In this document: one piece after another, positions 20,778 through 31,270 of the stretch
How the letters are laid out: each line of letters starts with the position of its first letter
How positions within the stretch are numbered: position 1 is the first letter of the stretch
Origin: Strobilurus pachycystidiatus
Taxonomy: Eukaryota; Basidiomycota; Agaricomycetes; Agaricales; Physalacriaceae
Assembly: GCA_019915135.1 (NCBI GenBank)
Contig: JAHLMK010000032.1
Coordinates: 169,546-233,545 of the forward strand
Direction: 5' to 3'
Length of the DNA: 64,000 bases
Program-made: the position numbers and the translations under genes
The notes under the pieces: model-generated
Database searches by the model: none
The model's input: only the letters and a program-made list of their open reading frames with translations
What the model was told of the DNA's origin: nothing

Positions 20778-21990
20778 GAGGACACTACAAGACTTCAAGA
20801 AACGAAGTGTGAGCCAGGTAGTAAATAGTCTCGTCAACCTGAAGCTCACCGATAAGGTCTGATATATTTTCAAGTTCCTGACGCTTTGAATGGTCAAAGG
20901 ATGGTAGTCTGACAAGCGCGTAAGGCAAACAGTAATGCCAAATTTCTGGGGGAGACACACCGACAATAGATTGCGCTGCTAGCGCGGTGCAAGGTATATA
21001 CTCTGACACGTGTCAGGCGGATGGCGAGGTGTAGGGAGCTGGGGAAGATTTGCACCAGCAAGTGTGAGCTGCTGGCACCGCCGAGGAATGACAGCCCAAA
21101 GTACGAAGTGGCTGGTATGTAACAGTGAGAATGTCGAGACTGTGGATTTGCAAGTCGCCATCAGATGGCGGACTCTGAACCTTGAGACGGCCCGAGTAAG
21201 CGGCTGAACGCGTCAGACTCAGAGATTCTTCCTGTGTAAACCACGTACCACTACATCATCCACCATGCTTGTGCAATCTCCAGATCTCGGAATGACTGGT
21301 GATGGCCATGTCCTGGTTGTTTCCGCCCATGCTCGTGTTCTTGCTCTCAGCTTGAGAGCGCACATGTACTACTACAGACTGATGCAACGCTCCTTCTCCT
21401 CCTGCTGACCATCTCTTTGCTAATCCATCCCAGGCTAAACCATGGACGAATGCGCCATTTCGATTATATGTTTTGGCTTTGGGATCTCGTTTACCTTGCT
21501 CCATTTCCTCAGGCGAATCACCATCCACTACAAACTAACTCCCACAATTTATGCGAGCCGTGAACAGGACCTGTTTACTACCTCTAGCTCCCTATCTCCC
21601 GGCCACGGTCAATGGTATCCTTGCACGCCCGGGTCATGGAAACTTCAGCGCAGGATCCCAGGCACCAAATTGCTCGGTCTGCCTCACTTCTTTAATACTA
21701 GTACTCGGGGGCCCAGTGTGCACTGTGCTTGTAGGCTGATCTCATTGACTCAACCGACAACTGACTGTAGTGTGCGTTCGTTGTGGTGTGCTGCAATACG
21801 TTTGTATATACTGTTCAGGTGCGGCTGCTGATGGGAGATGAGAAGGTTCAAGGGACAGTTCAATTCATCGTGTATTACTCGCTGGGCGGGTCCTGCTCTA
21901 ATTACACATCTACTCGTTACAACTTGAGACCAGTAACATAAATGCTCTGTCTAGAGAGGCTCTATCTTAGGTATAGCACAAACAGTATGC
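20778..21990. other. intergenic, no gene seen
   Basis: About 1.2 kb between the HET start and the 3' end of the ABC gene. Open frames at 21442-21831 and 21256-21528 overlap on opposite strands and lack domain signals. I regard the region as promoter and spacer. Confidence 0.45.
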
Positions 21991-24558
21991 CTAACCAGAT
22001 CCTTCGGACTTGAATGCACTCGCCTGAATGTTATACAACTTCGCGTATTCTCCGTTGGCAGCTAAGAGTGCATCATGCGTACCAGATTCAGCGACCGTTC
22101 CGTCTTTCATACACCTATTTCGGCAATCGATGTCACTTTTCCAGCTGTAATATTGAATGAACACGTACACAATGAGATCTGCGTGCTTGGTCAAATGACC
22201 GAAGCGATGTGTCACAAAGAGCATCGTCTTCCCCTCTCGAGCCTTGATGAGGTTGTCGAAGAGCTGTACCTCTCCCTCAGGATCGAGAGCTGAGCTGGGC
22301 TCATCCACAGCGAGGTATTTCACGCTCCCAGTGCCGAATCGCATAAACGTCCGCGACCTCGTTAAGAGCAGTGTCAGTTTCCACCACAAAGCAAGGTAGA
22401 TCCTACTTACGCCACAACGCGCTGTTTCTCGCCCCCAGAAAGCTCGATGGCCTTCTCCAACTTCTCCAGCTCTAAATGCAGCGGATGATTCTTGTCTTTG
22501 GGCATGCGATGGCCGTACGCTTGAAGTTGCGGATTGAGTACGGTATCAAACTTTTTCCCTAATTTGTCAATACACTCCGCCGCGCCTCCCAGCTCCGCCG
22601 AACGCTGTATCAACTCCAAGTTGTCCACAAACTGGACGTTTCCCAGGCCAATGTTCTCACCGAGTGAGAAAGGGAAGAGCTGATGGTCCTGCGTCAATGT
22701 GGCGGTAGCTGTATGCAGGTCGCACATGCGGTATTGAGATATTGGTAGGCCATCTACGAGAAGTGATTCGGGTCCGGAGGTGGGATCGTAGGTGCGAGAG
22801 AGAAGCTTTATGAGGGTCGACTTTCCGCTGCCGTTGGAGCCTACGATGACCACAAGTTGGCCGGATTTGATCTTGAGATTGACGTTCACAAGACTGGGTT
22901 TGGTGGTTTGAGAGCCGGGATATTTGAAAGAGAGATCCCTGGAACGAGTCAGCGACTGAGCCCCGGTTCATGAACAATGAGATACCTGAGCTCGAAGGAC
23001 ATGCCCTTGTATTTCTCGGCAGTCGGTTGCGGATATTTCACTGCACCGTCAACCAGGACGTTCTTGACATTCTTTGCCTCGTAAATGGTCCGGAGCTCCT
23101 GACAGTGGTGACTGAAGCTTTGTACATTCGAGATCATGGATCTTAGAGCCCATTCGAGCATAGAGGCAGACTGTTGCATGATGGCGAGCTGAGATACAGA
23201 TAGTTTTGAGGGGTTGAGAATCGCTTGTATGGCGCAATATGCCTGACAAGTATGATTCAGGAAGACATAGGACGGGCCCTATCTTAGGAAAGACCAACCA
23301 TGGGCAGATCCCCAAGAACGCTCGACGTGACGCTCCGCATCGGCGTTTTCTCGTTCATGTATTGGGCTGGAGCCCAAAGATCAGAAAGATCTCCGAGCAG
23401 AGTGGCGGCCTTTCGGTATTCTGTTTGCATAAATGAGTGACGGGTCCACAATGGGTGTTAGATGCGTATACTATTACCAGAGATGATATACTTCATCAGA
23501 TTATTGCCAAGAACCTCGGACCTAAGTGCCTTCTGGGTCATGCTGTTAAGCGCCCGCATCCGTTTTTTGTGTTCGTTGTCAATATAGCAGATAAAGGCTG
23601 CATTGGAATAGCAAGTCAGTCCGAGTGAAATGGTGCTGGGGAATGGGCAAGACTCACAAAGTTTCAAGAGAGATTGTGTGCGCATTGCAAGAAAAAGGGG
23701 CCTCAGAAGGCAAATCAATGCGAATAACGGGGATCCGGATGCGCGAGACGCATGCAGTATCAACGCCATTTGACTGAGCATCTCTGTGGTATCAACCCAG
23801 AAATCGACGACGCCCTCGAGGGCATTCCATGCATCGCGCGATGAGGCGCGGACGGAGCTCCTCGGGTCTTGAAGTCGTGTCAGGAGAGGCATTTTTGTGT
23901 ACGCAATTGATGCATACCTTGCGAAGTTGGGACATCAACACGAAGGCTCGCTAGATGTACAACCATGTTGAATCAGACCGCGCTAGGGCGTGCGAGTCAG
24001 GGCAACGTACCTTCCATGAGGTATATCTCAAAATGCGTCGTGATTCTGGAGCGCAGTCGTGAATGTTGCTGCCCGCTGGGAATGCACATACACTGAGAAT
24101 TTGGCGTAGAGGGGAGCAAAAGACTTACCACCACCATTGCAAAGACGAGGACAACACTACACAGACTAGTCTCGCCACTATGGCACTGAATATCGCCGTT
24201 GTATCCGGCTTCCCTTCAGTGAGGCCAGCTTCAATCTGGAGGCCGACGATGAGACTGGAACCATGCCTAAAACGGGACGATTGTAACGCACTATTTCCAG
24301 TACACGACTCGAGAAGTACAGTAGTAGCGCGGCTTCCGAGCCTTCCCAGAGCTTTGAGAATAAGTATAGAATCGAGAGTGACCGTTCCATTGCATAGATC
24401 TCGCTCGCAAGTCGTCGAAACAGTGGCAGGGCGGCTTTCATTTGGTCTAGTTGATCACGAGGGTCCCACACACCTGTAGACACAGGACGTATCACCTTGT
24501 ACACTCCAATGTCAATCGTCTGGAGTGCATCCTGTGTGTTGGGGGATTTGGTCGTCAT
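21991..24558 (-). CDS. half-size ABC transporter (TMD-NBD)
   Basis: ATP-driven exporter subunit with one transmembrane and one nucleotide-binding domain, probably acting as a dimer. Start ATG at 24558 (MTTKSPNTQDALQTIDIG), stop at 21991. The N-terminal two thirds (about 24500-22980) is split by many small introns and holds hydrophobic segments; not every junction was resolved. The NBD is clear: Walker A VGSNGSGKSTLIKLLS near 22850, Q-loop region TLTQDHQLFPFSLGENIGLG, signature LSGGEKQRVVA near 22430, Walker B with D-loop YLAVDEPSSALDPEGE, H-loop FVTHRF, and the end KDGTVAESGTHDALLA. All catalytic motifs are intact. The general form is of the MsbA/B-type exporter fold. Substrate unknown. Confidence 0.85.
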
Positions 24559-24762
24559 GATGGGGAGAGGATGAGCTTGGAGCTGTCACCATTGATTCAG
24601 ACCAAGATGTTTTTATACTGTGCTGAGAGCTCCATAGTCCTTACTTCGGACCCGTCACCGTGATTATACTGCGCGGAGGGCTCCACAGCCCGTTGTGAGA
24701 TAACGGAACACATACTCACCGAACATGCAGCCGATGATTATCCTGCAGATCGTCGCTGCGGG

Positions 24763-25035
24763 TACCAATCAAAGGCGCAGGATGCCCATGTGAGTGCTCT
24801 TTAATATTTGCCGATATCGACATCTCACCTTCTTATAGGGTGAATCTGTGAGCTACTTGCGGTGAGCTGGAGCCAGAAGAAGGTATGTCGTCGTCTCTCC
24901 CTCTTTCAAGCCTTCATTCCAACTTGCTCTGCAGAAGAAGAATCAGACGAGAGCGAAGAAGAGTCCGAGGAAGAAGAGGACACCCTCCGGCATGGCAACA
25001 CCATCGGGTATGGCAAGCACAGGTATTCAGGAGGC
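24763..25035 (+). pseudogene. broken duplicate of the SF3B2 3' region
   Basis: Close copy, introns included, of SF3B2 from the end of exon 4 (parent about 17411) through intron 4, exon 5, intron 5 and the start of exon 6 (parent about 17710). Shared blocks include ccgatatcgacatctcacct in intron 4, tgagctggagccagaagaag in exon 5, and the run coding for EEESDESEEESEEEED. Exon 5 has lost bases and reads into a stop, and about 30 bases of exon 6 are deleted after the acidic run. Because introns are kept, it arose at the DNA level rather than by reverse transcription. A (GT)n stretch at 25339-25363 shares an 18-mer with the SF3B2 3' flank (18153-18170) and may be the far end of the same copy. Confidence 0.85.
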
Positions 25036-25387
25036 GTGAATCGGACTACTAGTCTCAAGACAGACTACCACAAACAATATTTACCAGGTCATTTAGTATT
25101 ACCTCTGGAGGACATTGATAACGACTCCGAACCTCATGAATGTGCAATAAGCCAAAATGTACCAACATCTTGTGTACGACAAAAAATCCCAATGAATCTC
25201 TTAGGCATGTCAAGGTCCTGTTCCAGCCTCAATTACTTGTACGCTACGTATATACGGCGGAAAAAAACGCATCAGGTATCATAATAAGCATTGCTTCAGT
25301 CCATAGCTCTCACTAATCAAAGCGTAAAAGGGTAAATAGATATATGTGTGTGTGTGCATGTCTCGGTCTGTCCGTGAAAGTGTCCGT

Positions 25388-28300
25388 CTATGATCCAGGA
25401 TCTCTGTACACATGTTGTGGTGCGGCAGCGCCCGGAGGAAGACTGAAAACAGTGGAGTTTCGTGAGTATCGATTCTGCGGAGGCGCCTGCGAGGAGGGTC
25501 GCCGGCCAGACGGTCGCGCTACCCGACGCACACCTTCCGGCCCAGGAACAGGCCCACTGTCCGTCAGTGGCACACCGCGCCGCGCCTGTCTGTAAGCTTC
25601 TTCGGGATCGGGATGAACCATCGGCAGAGGCTCGTCGTACATAGGCTGTGGAGAAGTCGTGACCTGGTAGAAGGGGTTCCCACTTTGTCCGCTCCCATTC
25701 GTCTCATACGAATGAGGGGTACCCGTCCGGTGATTAGAGCGCTCATGTGGTGGCGGCGGCGGTGGTGTGTTATATCGATTTGGGTATGATGCTCCAGTAG
25801 GGGGCCCAGGCGAGTGCTCCTGGTCACTGTACTGATCTATCGCGCCCCCGACAAGTCGGTGATTGGACCCAGAACCATCCGAGTACGCGATGTCCTCGCT
25901 CGACCTAGACATGCCAGCAGATGACGTCGACGACATGGCGCCTCTATTGACAGCCAGCGGCGCAGGCAACATGAGTAGCGTGTTGCTGTCATGGCGTTGT
26001 CTAGGTCCGGCAAAGTTGGCCGAGTCGATCGTACTGGCGTCGAGTCCAGACGGCGGGTGGAACGTGTCCGAGTTCGAAGCCATCGAGTATCTGTTCAAGC
26101 TATCCGATCTGACCACTCATTAGTACCTTGCCAGCCATCAGAAGAAAAGGACACACTTGAAATAAGTCGAATCCCTCGACTGCGTCCCACTCTTCCACCT
26201 CCTCTCCCGCTCAAACTCTGCCCACTTCTTCATAACGATATGCGTAGAGTCAAACTCTCCCTCCTTATCACCATGATTCCCGCCCTTGTCTCCAGCAACC
26301 TTGCGCGTCTGACCCCACGAGAAGTCGTCAAAGTGCCAGAACGAATACGCAGGAAGAACACCGTTCCAAATCGGCAGCGAGATGAGATAAACCAACATCC
26401 ACCCAACGTACGCAATCTTCCTCGAAGTGACGACGATGAGAAGACCAGGAAGACCGAGTACGATGGCCAGTAGGATGAGAGGAATTGTGGTATTCGTGCC
26501 TCCGGGAATGATGGACGAGATAATCAGGTAGAGCGTGAACGCGATAGCCGCAGGAAGAACAAGCGTTCCAGCCAACTCCATCCCGACAACGAACTGCATA
26601 GAGAAACAGAACGTTCCACACAAATCTCTAACGAGCAGCAGCTCGGCAAGATTGTGTATCGTCGAGTTAATCCACCGGCGACGCTGAGAAAGAAGCACCC
26701 TGAACGTATCGGGGACAACGGTCTTACAGACCGCCTGTGGGCAGAAGATGTTCTTCCGCTTAGGGAAGGTCTTCAACATAAGCGTCGTAAGATACCGATC
26801 TTCACCGAGGAGCAGGAGGTTCTTCTTATGCAGCGTGTCGACGACGTTCTCCGAGTAATGCTCGACAATGTCCGGGTTGGCCAGGATGGGTACCCAATAG
26901 CCCGAATCTCCCTTCGGCGCTTTGATGCGGTACATACTGAAACAACCCGGCAAGCAAGTCACACCTCCAAACATTGACTCGAAGGACTTGGTGAGATGGT
27001 GCGAGATGTAGTATTCGAATACTAGAATCACCAAAGATAAGCATACCCATACCATCAAGCCCAAGCGCGAAGCATCACTTACCTTGCATCATGGTCACAA
27101 ACGTTTCCGCCTTGTTCGCGATCTTGGTTTCACCGCAAAGACCCATGATCTCCTCGTCGTGGACCATACAAGAGACCAAGCGCGTCAACGAATCCGGGAA
27201 GACCTTCGTATCCGCATCCACACACAGCACCATCTCATACCTGTCCGGACTGACACCCGTTACCCGCCAGATCGAGTTGAAGAATTCGTACTCGAAGGTC
27301 GTCATGCGCTCATCAAACATGACCTTCTGCATGAATGCCATGAGCACAATCTGACTGTCACGCTTGCCTCGATTACCCGGCTTCGGATCGTTGACCTCGA
27401 GTGGGTTTCCGACCTTGGCGACCAAAACGATGGGCACACGTTGTTGCTTCGACCTCTCCGTAGTAGCATCGTCATAGTCATAAAACCCGGCGTAGACTTT
27501 GGCCATATTGTGCTTCTTGTGGCCGTCCGCGATGGCGACATACGAATGGGGCTCAACCTCGCTGGGTTGAATGACGAAATCCTTCATCATCGTTAAGACA
27601 ATTTCCGGGGTCTTGAGGTGGTTGCCTTCCCCATTGACCATGCCGTCAGAGATGACGAGAATGAGTTTATGACTGTTGGGATAGTCCGTGGTCGCCAAGG
27701 AATCCAATGTCGTGCGAAGACCCTCCACTGACTCCGAGTAGGCGGTGACGAGACAAATGGTGTGCGCGAGAGGGAAGTTGAATGGTTCGTAATCAGGCGG
27801 AGGCTGGGGAACGACATTGTGCAGAGGGAACGGACAAGGGCTATCATTGAAGGCACCTCGCGAACCTTCGCCATATAGCGTACTCCTGGAAAGACGGTTT
27901 GGGGAGTCTGGGGGCGACTTGCCAAAAGGCTTCACAGATGGAGCGTAGAGCGACTTCTTGTAGTTGGACGAAGAGGAAGAATCCAATGCGCCGTATGCAG
28001 TGGAAGGACGCGTCTTTGGAGCGCTCTCGCTGGGAGTGAATCGAGAAGTGCTGGGCAAGAAACCCTTCTTGCCACGAAGTCCGTTCTTCGAGACATTGGG
28101 ACGGTATTCGCTGGGTGCTGGGCGGTAGATATCGTTCGCCCAGTTTTCTATCTCCGCAGATCGCTGCATGCGTTCCTCGTATGTCTCACGTGGGAAGTTG
28201 CCGATTTTCCATGAATAAAACCATTGAAAGATGACGGCCATGGCGAATCGAATGGCGACGACACCAACGATGAAAATGAGGGACAGATACAGGACGACAT

Positions 28301-29948
28301 CGGAGGCGACGCAACCAATGGTGTTTGTGTCGATGAATCCAACGGTGGCGATATCCTGGAGACAATGTCCGATGCTCTCCTCCTTCGTGCGTATCAAATG
28401 CATGGTCAGATCGCGCCCGTTGTAGGTGCCGTTGGGGACCTTCATTTCGTCGAACATGGCAGGGTATGAGACCTCAGCGCCGCTGAGCCAAGTGAGTTTG
28501 TTAAGATCGAGGACATTGCTAAGTGAGAGTTTTAGTGAGGGCAAGCAAGTGAGGCTCGTGATTTGGACGTACGATCCATAGACAGCAAGATTGCGCGAGG
28601 TACTGTGAACGTCGTTCCAGGTATAGTAAACCTGGCCTTGAGGCTTCAAAGCCCCGAGTTGCGTCCTTGCCGTAGAAGAAGTGTGACAGTTGGTATTAGA
28701 TTCGTAGCCGGTGAGATTGGCCGTCGATCCATACTGACTGTAGACGTTGCAGGGGAAGTACCAGTCAAGGGCCTCACCACTGCCTGTGATAGTGGAATTG
28801 GAGGCCTTGGTGATGACGCCCAGACAGTGCTGGTTGACGGTCTGGAACAGGAAAGATGCGTCGTTGCCACCAACACCCCAGGACGTGTTGTCGATGAGGT
28901 CGTCCGATCCGTTGAACGAGGAGCCCGCGGGATGCACGAATTTGGAGAAATCATAGTCGTAACCATGAATGACGACCGAGCTGTTGCCGATGAAGCTGTC
29001 GCCGATGGCGCCGCCGTGGAATCTATTCGGAGGCGTGCCACATACTGCCTCGGTGAATCCGAACGTCAAGAAACCGACGCCGGCCATGAGTATGAGAATG
29101 ATGCTGACAAGACCGATCTTCTCCCGCCATGCCCGCTGAGCCTCCGGACTGTGTAGACCTAGAGACAGGTTGGGATTAGAGGGCTGGAACGAGTGGCAAT
29201 ATCCCGTGACATACCACATCCTCTCATGAAGGCCGGGGGGACACAGATCGTTAGCAGGTAGCAGTACAGCATCCAGGGACCCTTTGGGCCAGGAGCGAAG
29301 TCGCCCAGACAGCCACCAGATTTCTTGTCCTTGTCCTTGGACAACATGGGCGCCTGTGAGGGCGAGGTCGGTTGGCGTTTGCGCCGGAGCGTGGTACCCC
29401 GTTTGAATAATGAAAGACCGGACTCGTGAACGTCCTCGTCACGGCCAAGGAGTGACTTGCCGCGCCGCAGATTCGCCTGGGGAGCGTTGCCCGTCGCTGT
29501 TGGCATGAGCGTCAGTACGATGTGCCTCGTGGTGCTCGCTTAGGCGCTCACTGGATGCGCCAACCCGCCCGCTGCCCTCGTCCTCGAGCTTCTGCGCGTG
29601 GCTGCGGTAGTGCCACTGCCGATGGCCCGGTTCGATTTTTTCGCGGTCGGGGCGAACGAGGCTCTTTTTACGGAACACCTTGCTGTCGGCGCCGTATTCG
29701 AGCGATTCGACATCGACCTGTGGGTTGTGCGTGTATGCGCTGGGAAACGAGCGCTGGCGCTGCTGGTCGATGGGGCTGGAGCGCTGGCCGCGTTCGGTGT
29801 TTTGGAAAGACACATTGCCTTTCGAGCCCTCTGACGGCAGGAACTGGGGACGGTGGTGGGATGGTGGTTGATCTTGCGGATACGGCTGGGTCTGCTGGGG
29901 TCGGGGCGCACGCGGAGGGCGCCGCTCGCCGCCGCCGCGGTAGTCCAT
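25388..29948 (-). CDS. CHS4: class IV (Chs3-like) chitin synthase
   Basis: Membrane glycosyltransferase (GT2) polymerising UDP-GlcNAc into cell-wall chitin. Six exons: 29552-29948, 29215-29496, 28573-29158, 27083-28518, 26157-27021, 25388-26108; phases agree, 1428 aa. The N-terminus is Pro/Gln-rich, then [20 protein letters not shown] and [20 protein letters not shown] with the first TM segments. A long extracytoplasmic N-glycan-rich stretch follows. The catalytic part shows [66 protein letters not shown] (QRRRW) and the late WG-TR-type motif [11 protein letters not shown]. The cytochrome b5-like/N-terminal architecture and the lack of a myosin head fit class IV (division 2). A ~240-residue Pro/Ser-rich tail follows the last intron. 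Its export chaperone Chs7 is encoded about 7 kb away. Confidence 0.94.
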
Positions 29949-31270
29949 GTCGACGTCGAGGAGGGCGGTGGGGACTGAGTCGTCAAGGGCGGCACCACAG
30001 CGTAATGAATGTCAGAGCAGAAACAAACGATGACGCGAGAACCAATTGCCAATTGCAGCCGCAAATGGCAATCGCCGCAAATATGTTTCAGTGATTTCCA
30101 CTCAATCTCGGCCGTACTTGGCTATCACGCCCGGTACCCCTCAACTCTTTCCGCACCCTTTGCAGACGTCGGTGGATCCCAAGTTCGTGCCACTAGGATC
30201 AGCAACAGAGAAGAATATCGTCCCACCGTTTCCTAAAGAAAAAAACACTACTCCGGGGTGACTCCCACACTGAACCGACATACGTGCACAGTGCACTGCT
30301 ATATTCAGACCCATGGGGTGCTGTAACGTGCATTCAAACTCGGCCTAATGTCTTAACACTTTCTCGGGTCGGCTATACTGCGAAGCTATAAACTCTCTCA
30401 CACTTCCAACCTCTTCTTGGATACTGAGAACTATCTATCAGCACTCGGATCTTGGGTCTTGACTACTCTTGCTACAGAGTCTGAGAATACCTTTGCTGCG
30501 GCTGCGTCTCCATTCTCCAAGTCTCATAAGGAGCCTAGCTACTCCTTGTCTGCTACCAGTCTACCGAATTGCCACCGTTTGGCATCGACCCTATCCTACT
30601 TTGGCAAGGGCTTGCTTGAGGCTCTCGTCACTGTCTTTGGCAACGAACAATAATAGCGCCGTAACCCGAATTCTCCGGTAGACGCGTCTCGACACGACTA
30701 GAGGAAACGCGGACCCGAGGAAATATCATGCTACTGGCTTGCTTGTTCTCTCCTCAAGTGGCAGTTCCAGACTTCTTACTCATACGTTTCTTCGCATAAA
30801 TCCTGCGTAGATCCTAACCAACTGTCACGTTCGGCCACCATAGAGCTGTGCATCTGCCGCGCGTTCGGGCCACATGCCAGTTGAAACCTGCTCCGAAACC
30901 CGCTAATCACAACAGGAACTCTGGACAACAAAACAACGACGGTACACAAGTAAAGCGGTGGTGGCCGCAATCATAACATGCTGATCATGATATACATGGC
31001 TTGCTCATGAACGAGCGGGAGATGCTCGACAGGGTACACGCCGTTGAAACTGAAGCATCAACGACAAATGAAGTCGAGTCTCTCCTCATACCAATAATTT
31101 GACAGAAAGTCTTTCTGTCAATTTTTAATTCCTTCCTCGTCGCAATTCATGTCATAGTGTCAAGTCCATCAACATTCAGGCGTTGAGTCCGTAGCTTTCT
31201 TTGTACTCCAGGCTTGACTTCAGGTTTGACCAGTTTAGACGTAGAGGAATGAGAAACGAAGGCCGAGGAC
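29949..31270. other. intergenic, no confident gene
   Basis: About 1.3 kb between the chitin synthase start and the 3' end of the C2H2 gene. It contains a 78-codon frame at 30417-30653 (+) without recognisable features, and a strong short palindrome at 31099-31121. It should include the chitin synthase promoter. Confidence 0.45.
31099..31121. repeat. 23-base palindrome with 11-base arms
   Basis: TTGACAGAAAG, one base, then CTTTCTGTCAA: perfect 11-base arms with a single-base centre, followed by a T-rich stretch. It lies about 150 bases past the stop of the minus-strand C2H2 gene, so it could fold in that gene's 3' UTR or serve as a dimeric protein site. Confidence 0.7.

Noticed and set aside
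24763..25035. Fragment as a processed (retro) pseudogene
   Set aside because: Both introns of the parent are retained, so reverse transcription of mRNA is excluded.
30417..30653. 78-codon frame with a nearby TATA-like string
   Set aside because: No domain, no splice partner and no neighbour support; length is within chance expectation.
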